From NCBI GenBank assembly GCA_034522155.1, contig JAXHLP010000006.1:186001-250000 (forward strand): a DNA stretch of 64,000 nucleotides, in the 5' to 3' direction. A program made the translations under genes and the position numbers. This DNA is from Salinilacustrithrix sp034522155 (lineage in GTDB: Bacteria; Actinomycetota; Acidimicrobiia; Acidimicrobiales; Salinilacustritrichaceae). The first letter of the stretch is position 1. Each line of letters starts with the position of its first letter. Positions 42,074 to 51,146 of this stretch are shown piece by piece. The notes beneath the pieces were generated by a model, which was not told the DNA's origin, did not search any database, and saw nothing but the letters and a program-made list of their open reading frames with translations.

Positions 42074-43614
42074 ACGGCGCCGAACTGGCCCTCCGCTCGG
42101 CGACGTCCGCGGGCGTCGAGGTGTGCTTCGCGAACCCGGGCACCACCGAGATGGAGCTGGTCGATGCCGTCGACCGCGTGTCTGGGCTGCGGGCCGTCCT
42201 CGGCCTGTTCGAGGGCGTGGTCACCGGCGCGGCCGACGGCTATGGACGGGTCACCGGTCGGCCGGCGCTCACCCTGCTCCACCTCGGCCCCGGGTTCGCC
42301 AACGGCATCGCCAACCTCCACAACGCCCGGCGGGCGAGGACGCCGGTCGTGAACCTCATCGGCGACCACGCCAGCTGGCACGTGGGTGCCGACGCCCCAC
42401 TCACCAGCGACATCGTGTCGCTGGCCACCCCGGTGTCCAAGCACGTGGCCACCGTTCCCGCCGCGGCCCGGGCCGGGACCACCGTGCTCGAGGCGGTCGC
42501 GACGGCTACGAGCCCGCCCACGGGCGTGGCCACGGTGATCGTGCCCCAGGACGCCGCCTGGGGCCGGGCCGGTCTCCACGACGCCACCGCCGCCGAACCG
42601 ACCACGTTCGAGCCCGATCCGGAAGCCGTGGCCGAGGCCGCCGCACGCCTGCGGCAGGGCCCGGCCGCTGTGCTGCTGGTGGGTGGCGTGGTGCGGCGCG
42701 CCGAGCTCGAGTCGGCGGCACGGATCCGCGCCGCCACCGGGTGCCGGGTGCGCCTCGACACCTTCCCCGCCGTGCTCGAGCAGGGCCGGGGCCTGCCCCG
42801 GTTCGACAACGTGCCCTACTTCCCCGAGCAGGCGGTCGACGCGCTCGCCGATGTCGAGACCGTGGTCACCGCCGGTACCCGGGAACCGGTCGCGTTCTTC
42901 GGCTACGAGAACCTCGGCCGCAGCCGCCTTCTCCCCGAAGGATGCATGGTGACGTCGGTCGCGCCCGCTGGCGTGCGGGGCCACGTCGGGCTCGATGCAC
43001 TGGCAGCCGAGCTCGACCTCGACGATGCGCCGGCCACGGTCGACGAGCCCGATGCGCCCGTCGTGCCCACGGGTGACCTCGACGTCATGACGCTCGGAGC
43101 AACCCTCGCCGCGATCCAGCCGGAAGGCGCGATCGTCGTCAACGAGTCGGCCACGTCCGGGCTCGGCTGGGCGGTGTCGGCACCGGGCGCGCCGCCACAC
43201 GAGGTCTTCTCCCTCACCGGCGGGGCCATCGGCCAGGGGCTGCCCAACGCCGTGGGCGCCGCGGTCGCCGCCCCCGACCGGAAGGTGATCGCCCTCCAGG
43301 CCGACGGGTCTGGTCTGTACACCGTGCAGTCGCTGTGGACCATGGCCCGTGAGTCGCTCGACGTCACCGTGGTGGTCTGTGCCAACCAGGTGTACCGGAT
43401 CCTGCAGATGGAGATGCACCGTACCGGCCACGACGACGCCGGCCCCGAGGCCCGGGCGCTGCTCGACCTCCACGACCCCGCGCCCGACTGGGTGGCGCTC
43501 GCGCGGGGCTTCGGCGTCGAGGCGGTCAAGGCGGGCACGGTCGGTGAGCTCCGCGCCGGCATCGAGCAGGGGCTGGCCACCGAGGGCCCGTTCCTCGTCG
43601 AGGCCCTCCTCTGA
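42070..43614 (+). CDS. ilvX: IlvX-like thiamine diphosphate enzyme (acetolactate synthase large-subunit family)
   Basis: The 514-aa product is very close in layout to mycobacterial IlvX (Rv3509c). It starts NGAELALRSATSAGVEVCFANPGTTEME, with the ThDP-activating Glu in LGLFEGVVTGAADGYGR. The C-terminal ThDP/Mg site is QADGSGLYT followed by VVVCANQVYRIL, where the usual GDG is ADG. IlvX proteins lack some FAD/herbicide-site residues of true acetohydroxyacid synthase and their reaction is unproven; decarboxylation or carboligation of a 2-oxo acid is expected. GTG overlaps the ilvA stop (GTGA). Confidence 0.88.
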   Translation: MNGAELALRSATSAGVEVCFANPGTTEMELVDAVDRVSGLRAVLGLFEGVVTGAADGYGRVTGRPALTLLHLGPGFANGIANLHNARRARTPVVNLIGDHASWHVGADAPLTSDIVSLATPVSKHVATVPAAARAGTTVLEAVATATSPPTGVATVIVPQDAAWGRAGLHDATAAEPTTFEPDPEAVAEAAARLRQGPAAVLLVGGVVRRAELESAARIRAATGCRVRLDTFPAVLEQGRGLPRFDNVPYFPEQAVDALADVETVVTAGTREPVAFFGYENLGRSRLLPEGCMVTSVAPAGVRGHVGLDALAAELDLDDAPATVDEPDAPVVPTGDLDVMTLGATLAAIQPEGAIVVNESATSGLGWAVSAPGAPPHEVFSLTGGAIGQGLPNAVGAAVAAPDRKVIALQADGSGLYTVQSLWTMARESLDVTVVVCANQVYRILQMEMHRTGHDDAGPEARALLDLHDPAPDWVALARGFGVEAVKAGTVGELRAGIEQGLATEGPFLVEALL

Positions 43615-43642
43615 TCGACTGATCGACAGCGCCGCGGGGACG

Positions 43643-43648
43643 TATGGT
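43643..43648 (+). promoter_or_regulatory. -10 box of the LLM oxidoreductase gene
   Basis: TATGGT, 7 nt before ATG 43656. It overlaps the upstream candidate ATG at 43644, which argues against that start. Confidence 0.5.
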
Positions 43649-43655
43649 CGCCGGT

Positions 43656-44561
43656 ATGCGCATCGGGATCAACGGTTCCAGCCTCCTGTTCAATGCCGAT
43701 GTCGGCGCGGTGATCGACGACATCCGCACCGCCGACGAGGAGGGCTTCCGCTCGTACTGGCTCGGGCAGTTCAACCTGCTCGACGCCATGACCACCATGA
43801 CCGCGGCGGCACCGTCGACCGAACAGATCGAGTTCGGCACCGCGGTCGTGCCGACATGGACCTCGCATCCGATGGCCATGGCCACCCGGGCGCTCACCGC
43901 CCAGTCGCTGTGCGGCGGCCGGTTGACCCTGGGCATCGGGCTCGCGCACAAACCGAGCGTGGAGGAGGGGCTCCACTTGACGTGGGAGAAGCCGGTCCGG
44001 CACATGCTGGACTACCTCGAGGTCCTCTCGAGCCTCTTCGCCACCGGTTCGGCCAGCTACCGGGGCGAGATCTGGAGCCTCGAGACGGAGGGGCCCCGTC
44101 CCACCGACGCGCCACCCAAGCTGATGCTGGCCGCGCTCGGCGATCAGATGCTGCGCATCGCCGGCCGGCGCACCGACGGCACCATCCTGTGGTGCGTCGG
44201 GCCCAAGGCGATCGAGACCCACATCGCGCCGCGCATCAACGAGGCCGCGGCCGACGCCGACCGTCCGGCACCTTCTGTCGTCTGCAGCGTCCCGTGCTGG
44301 GTCACCGACGAGCCGGCCAAGGCCCGCGAGTTCATCGGCTCGATCCTCGCCCACTACGCCGAGCTGCCGAGCTACCGGGCCATGCTCGACATCGAGGGCA
44401 TCCACGGCCTCGAGGACCTCTCGTTCGTGGGCTCCGAGCAGGAGGTCCGCGATCGCATCGGGGCGGTGGAAGCTGCCGGTGCCACCGACTTCACCGGCGT
44501 GGTCATGGGTGCCGATCCGGACGAGGTGGCCGCGACCCGAGAGCTCCTCGCCTCCCTCTGA
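43656..44561 (+). CDS. LLM-class (F420-dependent) oxidoreductase
   Basis: The 301-aa product is a TIM-barrel luciferase-like protein. It starts MRIGINGSSLLFNADVGAVIDDIRTADEEGFRSYWLGQF and has IEFGTAVVPTWTSHPMAMATRALTAQSLCGGRLTLGIGLAHKP, typical of F420-dependent actinobacterial members rather than FMN luciferases. The hydride acceptor is unknown. The start at 43656 is chosen because the TATGGT -10 box lies 7 nt upstream. It follows ilvX by 41 nt but seems to have its own promoter. The region directly after its stop is a rearrangement scar. Confidence 0.88.
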   Translation: MRIGINGSSLLFNADVGAVIDDIRTADEEGFRSYWLGQFNLLDAMTTMTAAAPSTEQIEFGTAVVPTWTSHPMAMATRALTAQSLCGGRLTLGIGLAHKPSVEEGLHLTWEKPVRHMLDYLEVLSSLFATGSASYRGEIWSLETEGPRPTDAPPKLMLAALGDQMLRIAGRRTDGTILWCVGPKAIETHIAPRINEAAADADRPAPSVVCSVPCWVTDEPAKAREFIGSILAHYAELPSYRAMLDIEGIHGLEDLSFVGSEQEVRDRIGAVEAAGATDFTGVVMGADPDEVAATRELLASL

Positions 44562-44576
44562 CCTAGATCCGTGAGT

Positions 44577-44748
44577 TGACGGCTCGTACGCGAGTTCGAT
44601 ACGCGACAGGTGCCATTCTTCTCGGGACAATCGCAAGTGATCAGAGCGAACCAAGACCGAGAGACAGGCACCTGTCTGACGACCACAACTCGGACGACCA
44701 CAACTCGGACGACCACGACTCGCGGATTGTGGCGTGACGGCTCGAACG
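44577..44748. repeat. Repeat-rich scar bounded by 14-bp direct repeats
   Basis: TGACGGCTCGTACG (44577-44590) and TGACGGCTCGAACG (44735-44748) match at 13 of 14 positions and bracket about 144 bp. Inside are a 10-bp inverted repeat (GACAGGTGCC 44605-44614 / GGCACCTGTC 44667-44676), an overlapping palindrome AGACAGGCACCTGTCT (44662-44677) and the 15-bp tandem repeat below. No open frame explains the segment. It sits exactly where the sulfatase gene lost its 5' end. Confidence 0.65.
44679..44723 (+). repeat. 15-bp tandem repeat, three units
   Basis: ACGACCACAACTCGG occurs at 44679-44693 and 44694-44708, and as ACGACCACGACTCGC at 44709-44723. It lies just outside the sulfatase remnant and within the direct-repeat-bounded scar. 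Confidence 0.85.
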
Positions 44749-45331
44749 GCGACCGCGGGCCATCCCGCCCTACGAGAGCGAGGAACTCGCCGCCTGGCGT
44801 GCCGAAGCACTCCCCGGTCGCCGCTGGTGCGATGAGCACGGCGTGTCGTTGGCCCGGCGCTACACCGGCTCGCTCGCCTGCGTGCCCAGTCGGCCCACGC
44901 TGTTCACCGGCCACTACCCCGACATGCACGGCGTGACCCAGACCGACGGCCTCGGCAAGGACTCGGATGACTCACGCATCCGCTGGCTCTGCGAGGGCGA
45001 GGTGCCCACGCTGGGCCACTCGTTCCGGGCGGCCGGCTACGACACGCACGGCGACGGCAAGTGGCACATCAGCCACATCGACCTGCACGACGAGGCCGGC
45101 GACCCACTGGCGACGAACGACGCCGTCGGCAAGGTTGATGACGCGGTGCGGGCCTACCTCGACGCCGATCCGCTCGACCCCTTTCGGCTTCTCCGGCTGG
45201 GTCGGGCCCGAGCCCCACGATGCCCGGGCCGGGGAATCCGGGATCGTGCGCGACCCGCTCATCGCCGACCGGGTGGTCGCCTGGCTCGAGGACCGCGACG
45301 CGCGCCGTGCAGCCGGCGACGCCGACGCTGT
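44741..45331 (+). pseudogene. Decayed sulfatase (arylsulfatase family) gene
   Basis: The frame from about 44762 reads IPPYESEELAAWRAEALP, then ARRYTGSLACVPSRPTLFTGHYPDMHGV, which holds the sulfatase C-x-P-S-R motif whose Cys becomes formylglycine. VPTLGHSFRAAGYDTHGDGKWHISH follows. The N-terminal metal-binding part is missing; an in-frame TGA lies at 44735-44737. One extra T in TTT (45182-45184) shifts the frame, after which FGFSGWVGPEPH and DPLIADRVVAWLEDRDARRAAGDADA continue the family match. Homology stops near 45331, far short of the usual length. So it is truncated at both ends and frameshifted, and almost surely dead. Confidence 0.85.
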
Positions 45332-45629
45332 TGCCGACGACTTGGCCGAAACCTGCACCGAGATCCACGCCCTCCCTGGCCAGAACCCGCTCCTCGTCAT
45401 CGATCGCGCCGATGTGGACGAGGACCACCGTGCCGTGTACCCCCAAACGGAGGACAACACCCTCGAAGGCGACTCCGGCGTGCCCTCGTGGGTCGCATCG
45501 TGGGCATTGGGTGGGTTCCCCCGGATTGCGGATCCGGGTGCCGGCTGAGACGGGACGAGCGCGCCCGAGCGGGCTCGTCCAGGAGCGTGGAGGTCGTGGT
45601 GTCGCCCTCGGATCCGGGCAGCGCGGCCG
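45332..45629. other. Unassigned DNA between sulfatase remnant and repeat E
   Basis: About 300 bp. The sulfatase frame stays open to a TGA at 45546-45548 and reads CTEIHALPGQNPLLVIDRAD and onward, which is not sulfatase and not a family I know. A long frame on the minus strand also crosses it. Codon evidence is not decisive. It may be foreign DNA joined at the sulfatase break. Confidence 0.4.
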
Positions 45630-45768
45630 CTTGGGACCTGCGCGGGTTGGGCGATTGTCGCAGGTCTCGGTTCTTCCCGCTCGTGTTGCTGCTTCGTCGC
45701 AACGGGCCGTTGGGGCCACGGCCGAGCGGGCGGCTTGCTCCGCGGGCGCTGCCTATCCGCTCGGCCTC
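45630..45768 (+). repeat. 139-bp dispersed repeat, copy E
   Basis: It matches the reverse complement of 57233-57371 over its whole length; in the first 88 bp I count 14 differences and no gap. It begins CTTGGGACCTGCG and contains GGACCTGCG (45634-45642) facing CGCAGGTC (45659-45666), a hairpin kept in both copies. It ends with CTATCCGCTCGGC. Read as protein both copies give similar LLLRR-GPLGPR peptides, without a start codon in this copy. It lies 18 bp from the P450 stop. Confidence 0.75.
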
Positions 45769-45785
45769 TTGTGCCCACAGAGCAA

Positions 45786-47027
45786 TTACCGGTCGGCGTC
45801 CACCGTCAGGTGCACCGGGAGCGAGCTGAGTCCGCGGAGCACGAGGCCATCGCCGTGGTCCCAGTGGAGCTCGTCCCTGGGAACGGCGAGGTCGATCTCC
45901 GCGAAGCGATCGAGCAGGCGGGCGAACGCGACCCGTGCCTCCAGTCGGGCCAGCGGCGCGCCCAGGCAGAAGTGCATCCCGTGACCGAAGGCCAGGTGCC
46001 CTTTGGTGTCGCGGCCGAGATCCAACTGGTTGGGATCAGGGAAGTGCCCGGGGTCACGGTTCGCGGCGCCGAGGCAGACGAGTACCTGACGACCGGCGGG
46101 TGCGGTGCCACCGTCGAGCTCGACGTCGGCCGTGGCGTAGCGGAAGGTGCCGTGTGGGACCGGGGCAGTGAAGCGGAGCAGTTCCTCGACTGCGGCGGGC
46201 AGCAGCGCGGGGTCGCGCCGGAGCCGCTCGAGCTCGCGGGGATGGTCGAGCAGGGCCACCACGCCGTTGCCGATGAGGCTCGTGGTCGTGTCGTGGCCGG
46301 CGACGACGAGCTGGAAGATCGTCGACAGTAGCTCCTTCCGTGTGAGTCGGTCACCGCCCTCGGAGGTGCGGACCAGGTCCGTGACGAGGTCGTCCTCGGG
46401 CTGGGCCGCCTTCGTGTCGACCATCCGCTCGATGCAGGACACGACGGCATCGGACGCGGCGACGACCTCGGCGGGAGGGTCACCCGACCAGGGGCTCAGA
46501 AGGGTTCCGAAGGCCTCGTGCAGGTCGTGTCGCTCGCCCGTTGGGACGCCGAGCAGCTCGCTGATCACGAAGAACGGAAGGGGCTTGGCGAAGCCGTCCA
46601 CGAGGTCTACCACGTCGTTGCGGCGCTCGAGGTCGTCGAGGAGGCCGTCGGTGACCTCGGTGATCCAGGGTTCGAGCACGTTGACCCGGCGCGGGGTGAA
46701 AGATTTCGAGACCAGACGCCGGAGCCGGGTGTGATCCGGCGGGTCGGCGTTCATCATGTGGTGGGCGAAGTCGGGTCCGGGAAGCCCCTGGGCGACCGCG
46801 TCGGGGTCCTCCTCGAGCGCGGCCACCATGTCCTTGGTGAGGCGCTCCTCGTTGAGCGCCTGCCTGGCGGCGTCGTGGCCCACCACGAGGGTCGCGTCGT
46901 GCCCGTCGGTCAGCGTGACGGGGTACACGGACCCGTTCCGCACCAGCCTGGAGAAGGTGGGGAAGGGGTCGTCGCGGACCTCCTCGGGCCAGTCGCCCCA
47001 GCGGTCGGTTGTGTGTTCGCTGGTCAT
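45786..47027 (-). CDS. Cytochrome P450
   Basis: The 413-aa protein is a class I bacterial P450. The I-helix oxygen-binding motif is VAGHDTTTS, the ExxR motif EELLR, and the heme-binding loop FGHGMHFCLGAPLARLE with the proximal Cys. MMNADPPDHTRLRRLVSKSFTPRRV is the usual C-helix region with heme-propionate contacts. It hydroxylates an unknown, probably hydrophobic, substrate using ferredoxin. Its ATG overlaps the stop of the NTF2-like gene by 4 nt, so the pair are one operon. No ferredoxin gene is adjacent. Confidence 0.95.
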   Translation of the reverse strand: MTSEHTTDRWGDWPEEVRDDPFPTFSRLVRNGSVYPVTLTDGHDATLVVGHDAARQALNEERLTKDMVAALEEDPDAVAQGLPGPDFAHHMMNADPPDHTRLRRLVSKSFTPRRVNVLEPWITEVTDGLLDDLERRNDVVDLVDGFAKPLPFFVISELLGVPTGERHDLHEAFGTLLSPWSGDPPAEVVAASDAVVSCIERMVDTKAAQPEDDLVTDLVRTSEGGDRLTRKELLSTIFQLVVAGHDTTTSLIGNGVVALLDHPRELERLRRDPALLPAAVEELLRFTAPVPHGTFRYATADVELDGGTAPAGRQVLVCLGAANRDPGHFPDPNQLDLGRDTKGHLAFGHGMHFCLGAPLARLEARVAFARLLDRFAEIDLAVPRDELHWDHGDGLVLRGLSSLPVHLTVDADR

Positions 47028-47431
47028 GTTGCCTCCACGGGGTTGAAGCCGGAGCAGACGAGGTCGATGGCGTCGATGCGATCCCGGGCGTCGGCGAAGG
47101 CGTGCTGTTCGACGAGGTGCCAGCCCGGTTCATCGGGCGAGAAGCGGACTCGCAGCCGCCACCAGAGTTTCAGGCGGGGCCCGACCTCGTCGACCGTGCT
47201 GCCCACGAGCTCCACCGCGTGGGCGTCGCCGAACCAGTCCCGGAACGACTCGGCCACGACGTCGGCGCCGTGCCGCTCGGCGTGCCCGATGGGGAGCACG
47301 GCCTGCATGCGCACATCGGGATGTAGACATCGAGCCAGGCCGGCGAAGTCGCGCGTGGCGAGCGTGCCGAGGAAGCGGTGGGCCACCGACGTCGGGCCGC
47401 CGGAGGTGTCGAATTCTTGGATGTCGGTCAT
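47024..47431 (-). CDS. NTF2-like/SnoaL-type protein
   Basis: The 135-aa product has the cone-shaped NTF2-like pattern: SVAHRFLGTLATRDFAGLARCLHPDVRMQAVLP, then VAESFRDWFGDAHAVELVGSTVDEVG and paired strands ending WHLVEQHAFADARDRIDAIDLVCSGF. Such proteins include SnoaL-type cyclases, ketosteroid isomerases and small binding proteins. GACGGT lies 6 nt before the ATG. Coupling with a P450 suggests joint action on a steroid- or polyketide-like compound, an inference from neighbourhood. Divergent from the large regulator at 47488. Confidence 0.85.
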   Translation of the reverse strand: MTDIQEFDTSGGPTSVAHRFLGTLATRDFAGLARCLHPDVRMQAVLPIGHAERHGADVVAESFRDWFGDAHAVELVGSTVDEVGPRLKLWWRLRVRFSPDEPGWHLVEQHAFADARDRIDAIDLVCSGFNPVEAT

Positions 47432-47474
47432 GGGGCGACCGTCGCGTCCGGATCTTCCCGCGACCTTCCCGGCC

Positions 47475-47480
47475 TATGGT
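47475..47480 (+). promoter_or_regulatory. -10 box of the BTAD-AAA-TPR regulator gene
   Basis: TATGGT lies 7 nt before GTG 47488. The upstream candidate ATG at 47476 lies within it. Confidence 0.5.
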
Positions 47481-47487
47481 GATGCCC

Positions 47488-50400
47488 GTGGAACGACTGT
47501 CGGTGTCTCTGCTCGGGGACTTCGGGGTCGCCGTGGACGGAGACCCGGTGCCCCGGGATCGCTGGACCCGCCGCCAGGCGCGCACGTTGGTCAAGCTCCT
47601 CGCCCTGGCGCCGGCGCACCGGCTGCATCGCGAGCAGCTCATGGACGAGCTGTGGCCCGATGCCGGTGTCGCCGACGCCACGCCCCGGTTGCACAAGCTC
47701 GCCCACTACGCGCGCCGGGCCATTGGCGACCCGGCGGCCATCGTCCTCGACGAGGCCCTCGTCGAGCTCGCCCCCGGCGCCCTCGTCGTCGTCGATGCCG
47801 ACGAGGCCGAGCGGCTCGGGCGGGCCGCCGTCGAGAACGGCGACGCCGCCGCCGCCGTATCGGCCTGTGACCTGCTCGCAGCGGGTCTGCTGCCCGAGGA
47901 CCGCTACGCGCCGTGGTGCGAGCAGCGGCGACGCCGGTTGGAGGACCTGCACCGCGAGGCACTGGCCGTGGCGGGACGCTGGCCCGAGTTGCTCGAGCGC
48001 GAGCCGACCGACGAGCGAGCGCACCTCGCCCTGATGCGCCGGTACCGCGCCCGGGGCCAGCGCGCCATGGCGCTCCGTCAGTACGAGCGGCTCACCACCG
48101 ACCTTGCCGAGTACCTCGACGTGGCTCCCAGCGAGCAGGCACGCCACCTCCGGGACGAGCTCCTGGCGGAGAGCGCAACGACGGAGGCACCACGGCTGGT
48201 CGGTCGCGCCGGGACCAAGCGCCACCTGCGCGAGGTCGCCCAGTCGGTGGCCCGTGGGCGGGGGACCACGGCGTGGGTACTGGGGCCACCGGGTGTCGGC
48301 AAGACGGCGCTCGCCCGGTGGCTGACCGGTGAGCTGGCGGTCGACGGGTGGCTCACGGCGTGGCGCGAGGCGGCCGGTATCGAGGGCCATCGCCCGCTCG
48401 CTCCGGTCCTCGACGTCCTGCAGACCGTCGCGCACCACGAGCCCGGGGCGCTCGAGGCGCTCGAACCGGCGGCGCGCGACGAGCTGCTCGCCGCGTGGGC
48501 ACACCGGCACCGGGACGACGACACCGCCCGGCAGCGGCTGCTGGTCGCGGGTGAGCAGCTGCTCACCGCGGCCGCGTCGCGTCGGCCCCTGCTGCTCGTG
48601 CTCGACGACGTGGACCGCTCGGACCGGGCCACCGCCGCGGTCTTCGACGACCTGGCCGGCGCCGCCCGCGGTCGTTCCGTGCTCCTCGTCGGCACCGGGC
48701 GTGCACGCCCCACCGCCGCGAAGGGCGATGCGGTCACCCGGGCCGCCCGGAGCGGGGCCGTCGAGATCGAGCTGGGAGACCTGGAGCTCGAGCACGTGGT
48801 GGCGCTGGCTGACGGTGATCGTGGGCTGGCCGGGCGGGTCTTCTCCCTCGCGGGTGGGAGGCCCCTGCCGGTCGTCGAGGCCCTCCGCGTGGCGGGCACG
48901 AGCGACGCCCACGGTGACGTGGTCGCGCGATCGGTGTGGCAGACACTGGCTGCGCTCCCCGAGACCGACGTCGTCGTCGCTCGGCGCCTCGCGCTGCTCG
49001 GGAACCACTGCTCCGTGGGCCAGGCCGTCGACGTCGGGGCGGTCGGGGACGCCGACGCTGTCGACGCGCTCGCGTCCGCCGGTCTGCTCGAGACCACGAG
49101 GGTCGGCTACCGCTTCCGGCACGAGGCAGTGCGCGACGCCGTCCTCGCCGACCTCACGCCCGTCCAGCGTCGGTCGTCGCACGAGCAAGTCGCCCGTGTC
49201 CTCGCCGCGGCCGGGGCCCCCGCCCGGCAGGTCGCTCACCACCTGTTGGCTGCCGGCGACCGCGCCGGGGCCGCGCCGCACCAGCTCGTGGCCGCGGTCG
49301 AGGCGCGCGGTCAGGGAGCGCACGAGGAGGGCCTCGCCCTGATCGACGCCGCGCTGCCCAACGCCAGCGAGTCCACGCGGGCCGGTCTGCTCCGGGCTCG
49401 GGCCGAGATCCTGGACACGCTGGGTGAGCCGGGAGCGATCGCTGCCTACGCCGCGGCGATCGACGCCGCGCCGGCGGCCGAGCGTACGTCGCTGCGGGCA
49501 GCAAGGGCGCGTGCCGCCATGGCCAGCGGCGACGTCGACGCGGCCGAGGAGAGCCTGGCCGGGATCGAGGACGACCCGGAGGACGCCGACGGCATGGTGC
49601 TGCTCACCCGGGGCATGCTGTCGTTCCTCCACGGCGACCTCGAAGGGGCCGAGGCCGCCGCTGTGGCCGGTCGCCGCCACGCGCTCCGGGCCGGCGCCTC
49701 GAACCGGATGCTGGACGCCATCAGCCTCGACGGACTGGTGGCTCACACCCGGGGCACCTGGTACGAGCGGGTGCGCGACGAGCTCGCCGAGGCCGCCCGG
49801 TCACCGGACGCGGCGGGTGTCGTCCTTGACAGCCACCTCTGCGTTGCCGAGTTCCTCCTGTACCGGCCCGGTGACCGCAGCGATCTGCTCGCGTTCGCGC
49901 GGTCGCTGCGAGACACCGCACGGGAGCACAACATCCTGCGGGCGGAGGCCTTCGCCGCCACGATCGAGGGCCAGATCCACCTGCTCGTCGGCGACATCGA
50001 CGAGGCCGACCGCGTCCTTGAGGAGGCCGCGGGGATCCACCACGAGCAGCGTGCCCCCACGGGCGAGGCGCTGTGTGCTCAACGCCGTGCCGAGGTGCGC
50101 CTGGCGCGCGGTGAGCCGGACGAGGCCCAGCGCCTGCTGAACCACGCGCACCTGCTGGCGCGCTGGTCGCCGCTGGCCCGCCACCTGCTCCCGCGCATCC
50201 ACGGAGCACGGGTGCGGGCGGCTGCATCCCCGGACGACGCCGTCGCGGTGGTGGAGCAGGCACAGACGACGATGCTCGCCGACGACCAGTGCTTCTTCTG
50301 CCCGGTGACCTTCGAGATACCCGCCGCCGTCGGCTGCGCCGACGCGGGTCTGGTCGATGCCGGCGCGGAGCACCTGGCGCGGGCCGAGCGGTGCGCGGCC

Positions 50401-50577
50401 CGGTGGCCGCCGACGTCCTGGGACGCGGGACTCCTCGAGGCCAGAGCCCACCTGGCCCTGGCCCGGGGCGATCGTTCGGGCGCCGTGGGGCTGGGCGCCG
50501 ATGCGGCGGACGCCTTCGACCGGGCGGGCCAGCGCATCGACGCGACGCGCTGCCGGAGCGTCTTCGCTGCCGTGTGA
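47488..50577 (+). CDS. SARP-type regulator: winged helix, BTAD, AAA ATPase and TPR
   Basis: The about 1029-aa protein has an OmpR-like winged helix near residues 1-90 (LSVSLLGDFGVAVDGDPV, RTLVKLLALAP, REQLMDELWPD), a bacterial transcriptional activator (BTAD) helical domain to about 230 (REPTDERAHLALMRRYRARGQRAMALRQYERL), an ATPase with Walker A GPPGVGKTAL near 266 and Walker B LLLVLDDVDRSD near 368, and a long helical TPR-like tail. This is the AfsR/SARP design that activates secondary metabolism or stress genes. GTG 47488 is chosen because a -10 box overlaps the earlier ATG. It is divergent from the P450 pair, a likely target. Confidence 0.87.
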   Translation: MERLSVSLLGDFGVAVDGDPVPRDRWTRRQARTLVKLLALAPAHRLHREQLMDELWPDAGVADATPRLHKLAHYARRAIGDPAAIVLDEALVELAPGALVVVDADEAERLGRAAVENGDAAAAVSACDLLAAGLLPEDRYAPWCEQRRRRLEDLHREALAVAGRWPELLEREPTDERAHLALMRRYRARGQRAMALRQYERLTTDLAEYLDVAPSEQARHLRDELLAESATTEAPRLVGRAGTKRHLREVAQSVARGRGTTAWVLGPPGVGKTALARWLTGELAVDGWLTAWREAAGIEGHRPLAPVLDVLQTVAHHEPGALEALEPAARDELLAAWAHRHRDDDTARQRLLVAGEQLLTAAASRRPLLLVLDDVDRSDRATAAVFDDLAGAARGRSVLLVGTGRARPTAAKGDAVTRAARSGAVEIELGDLELEHVVALADGDRGLAGRVFSLAGGRPLPVVEALRVAGTSDAHGDVVARSVWQTLAALPETDVVVARRLALLGNHCSVGQAVDVGAVGDADAVDALASAGLLETTRVGYRFRHEAVRDAVLADLTPVQRRSSHEQVARVLAAAGAPARQVAHHLLAAGDRAGAAPHQLVAAVEARGQGAHEEGLALIDAALPNASESTRAGLLRARAEILDTLGEPGAIAAYAAAIDAAPAAERTSLRAARARAAMASGDVDAAEESLAGIEDDPEDADGMVLLTRGMLSFLHGDLEGAEAAAVAGRRHALRAGASNRMLDAISLDGLVAHTRGTWYERVRDELAEAARSPDAAGVVLDSHLCVAEFLLYRPGDRSDLLAFARSLRDTAREHNILRAEAFAATIEGQIHLLVGDIDEADRVLEEAAGIHHEQRAPTGEALCAQRRAEVRLARGEPDEAQRLLNHAHLLARWSPLARHLLPRIHGARVRAAASPDDAVAVVEQAQTTMLADDQCFFCPVTFEIPAAVGCADAGLVDAGAEHLARAERCAARWPPTSWDAGLLEARAHLALARGDRSGAVGLGADAADAFDRAGQRIDATRCRSVFAAV

Positions 50578-50605
50578 CCATCGGCACCGGCCACGTCGCC
50601 GTTGC

Positions 50606-51146
50606 TCACAGCGTGGGCGGCCGCTCCCGGGGGGCGGTGATCTCGATGCGGTGGAGGTCGGCGCCAAGCCCGACGGGACCGTCAAACTCCCCGGGAGGAG
50701 TGGCAATCGAGCGTGTCCTGGAGGCGTGGCATCGGAACGTGTTCGATGAGGTCCTTGCGGATCACCGGGTGGACGAGCGCCCCGGCACCCCGGCAGAGCC
50801 GGTCGAGACCGTCGCACGGCACGGTGTCGCCCGCCGCGACCACGGAGGCACCGTCGTGATCGATCCGGAAACCGATCGTCGGGTGGGCCGGACGGTGATC
50901 CGTGGGCGCGGTGGTCACCGTCGCGGTGCTGCCCAGGTCGTCGGGTCCGTCGGCGATATCGAGGACGTTCACAGGGGTGAAGCCGTAGGCCAGGTCGTCG
51001 TGGTGGTCGATCCGGTAGGTGATGTCGGGACCCAGCGACGCCACGATGTCGTCCACCATCTGCTGCGTACCCGGTGGTCCGACGACCGTCAGCGTCGACG
51101 GCTCGAAGGTCGTGACCCACCGCGTGGTGATCACGTCGTCCGACGT
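50606..51146 (-). pseudogene. Decayed metallo-beta-lactamase-fold hydrolase
   Basis: The frame ending at 50682 reads VITTRWVTTFEPSTLTVVGPPGTQQMV, then HRPAHPTIGFRIDHDGASVVAAGDTVPCDGL and LVHPVIRKDLI, the second half of RNase Z-like MBL-fold proteins. The HxHxDH metal motif, which should lie just before this, is absent; the frame opens directly after the tetR stop. After LDCHSS the frame breaks, and a different frame gives FDGPVGLGADLHRIEI with a stop at 50606, which looks like the true C-terminus. So the 5' part and an internal segment with the last metal His are gone. Confidence 0.7.

Noticed and set aside
44571..44680. tRNA-like segment (GAGTTCGATACG resembling a T-loop)
   Set aside because: No acceptor, D or anticodon stems can be formed around it.
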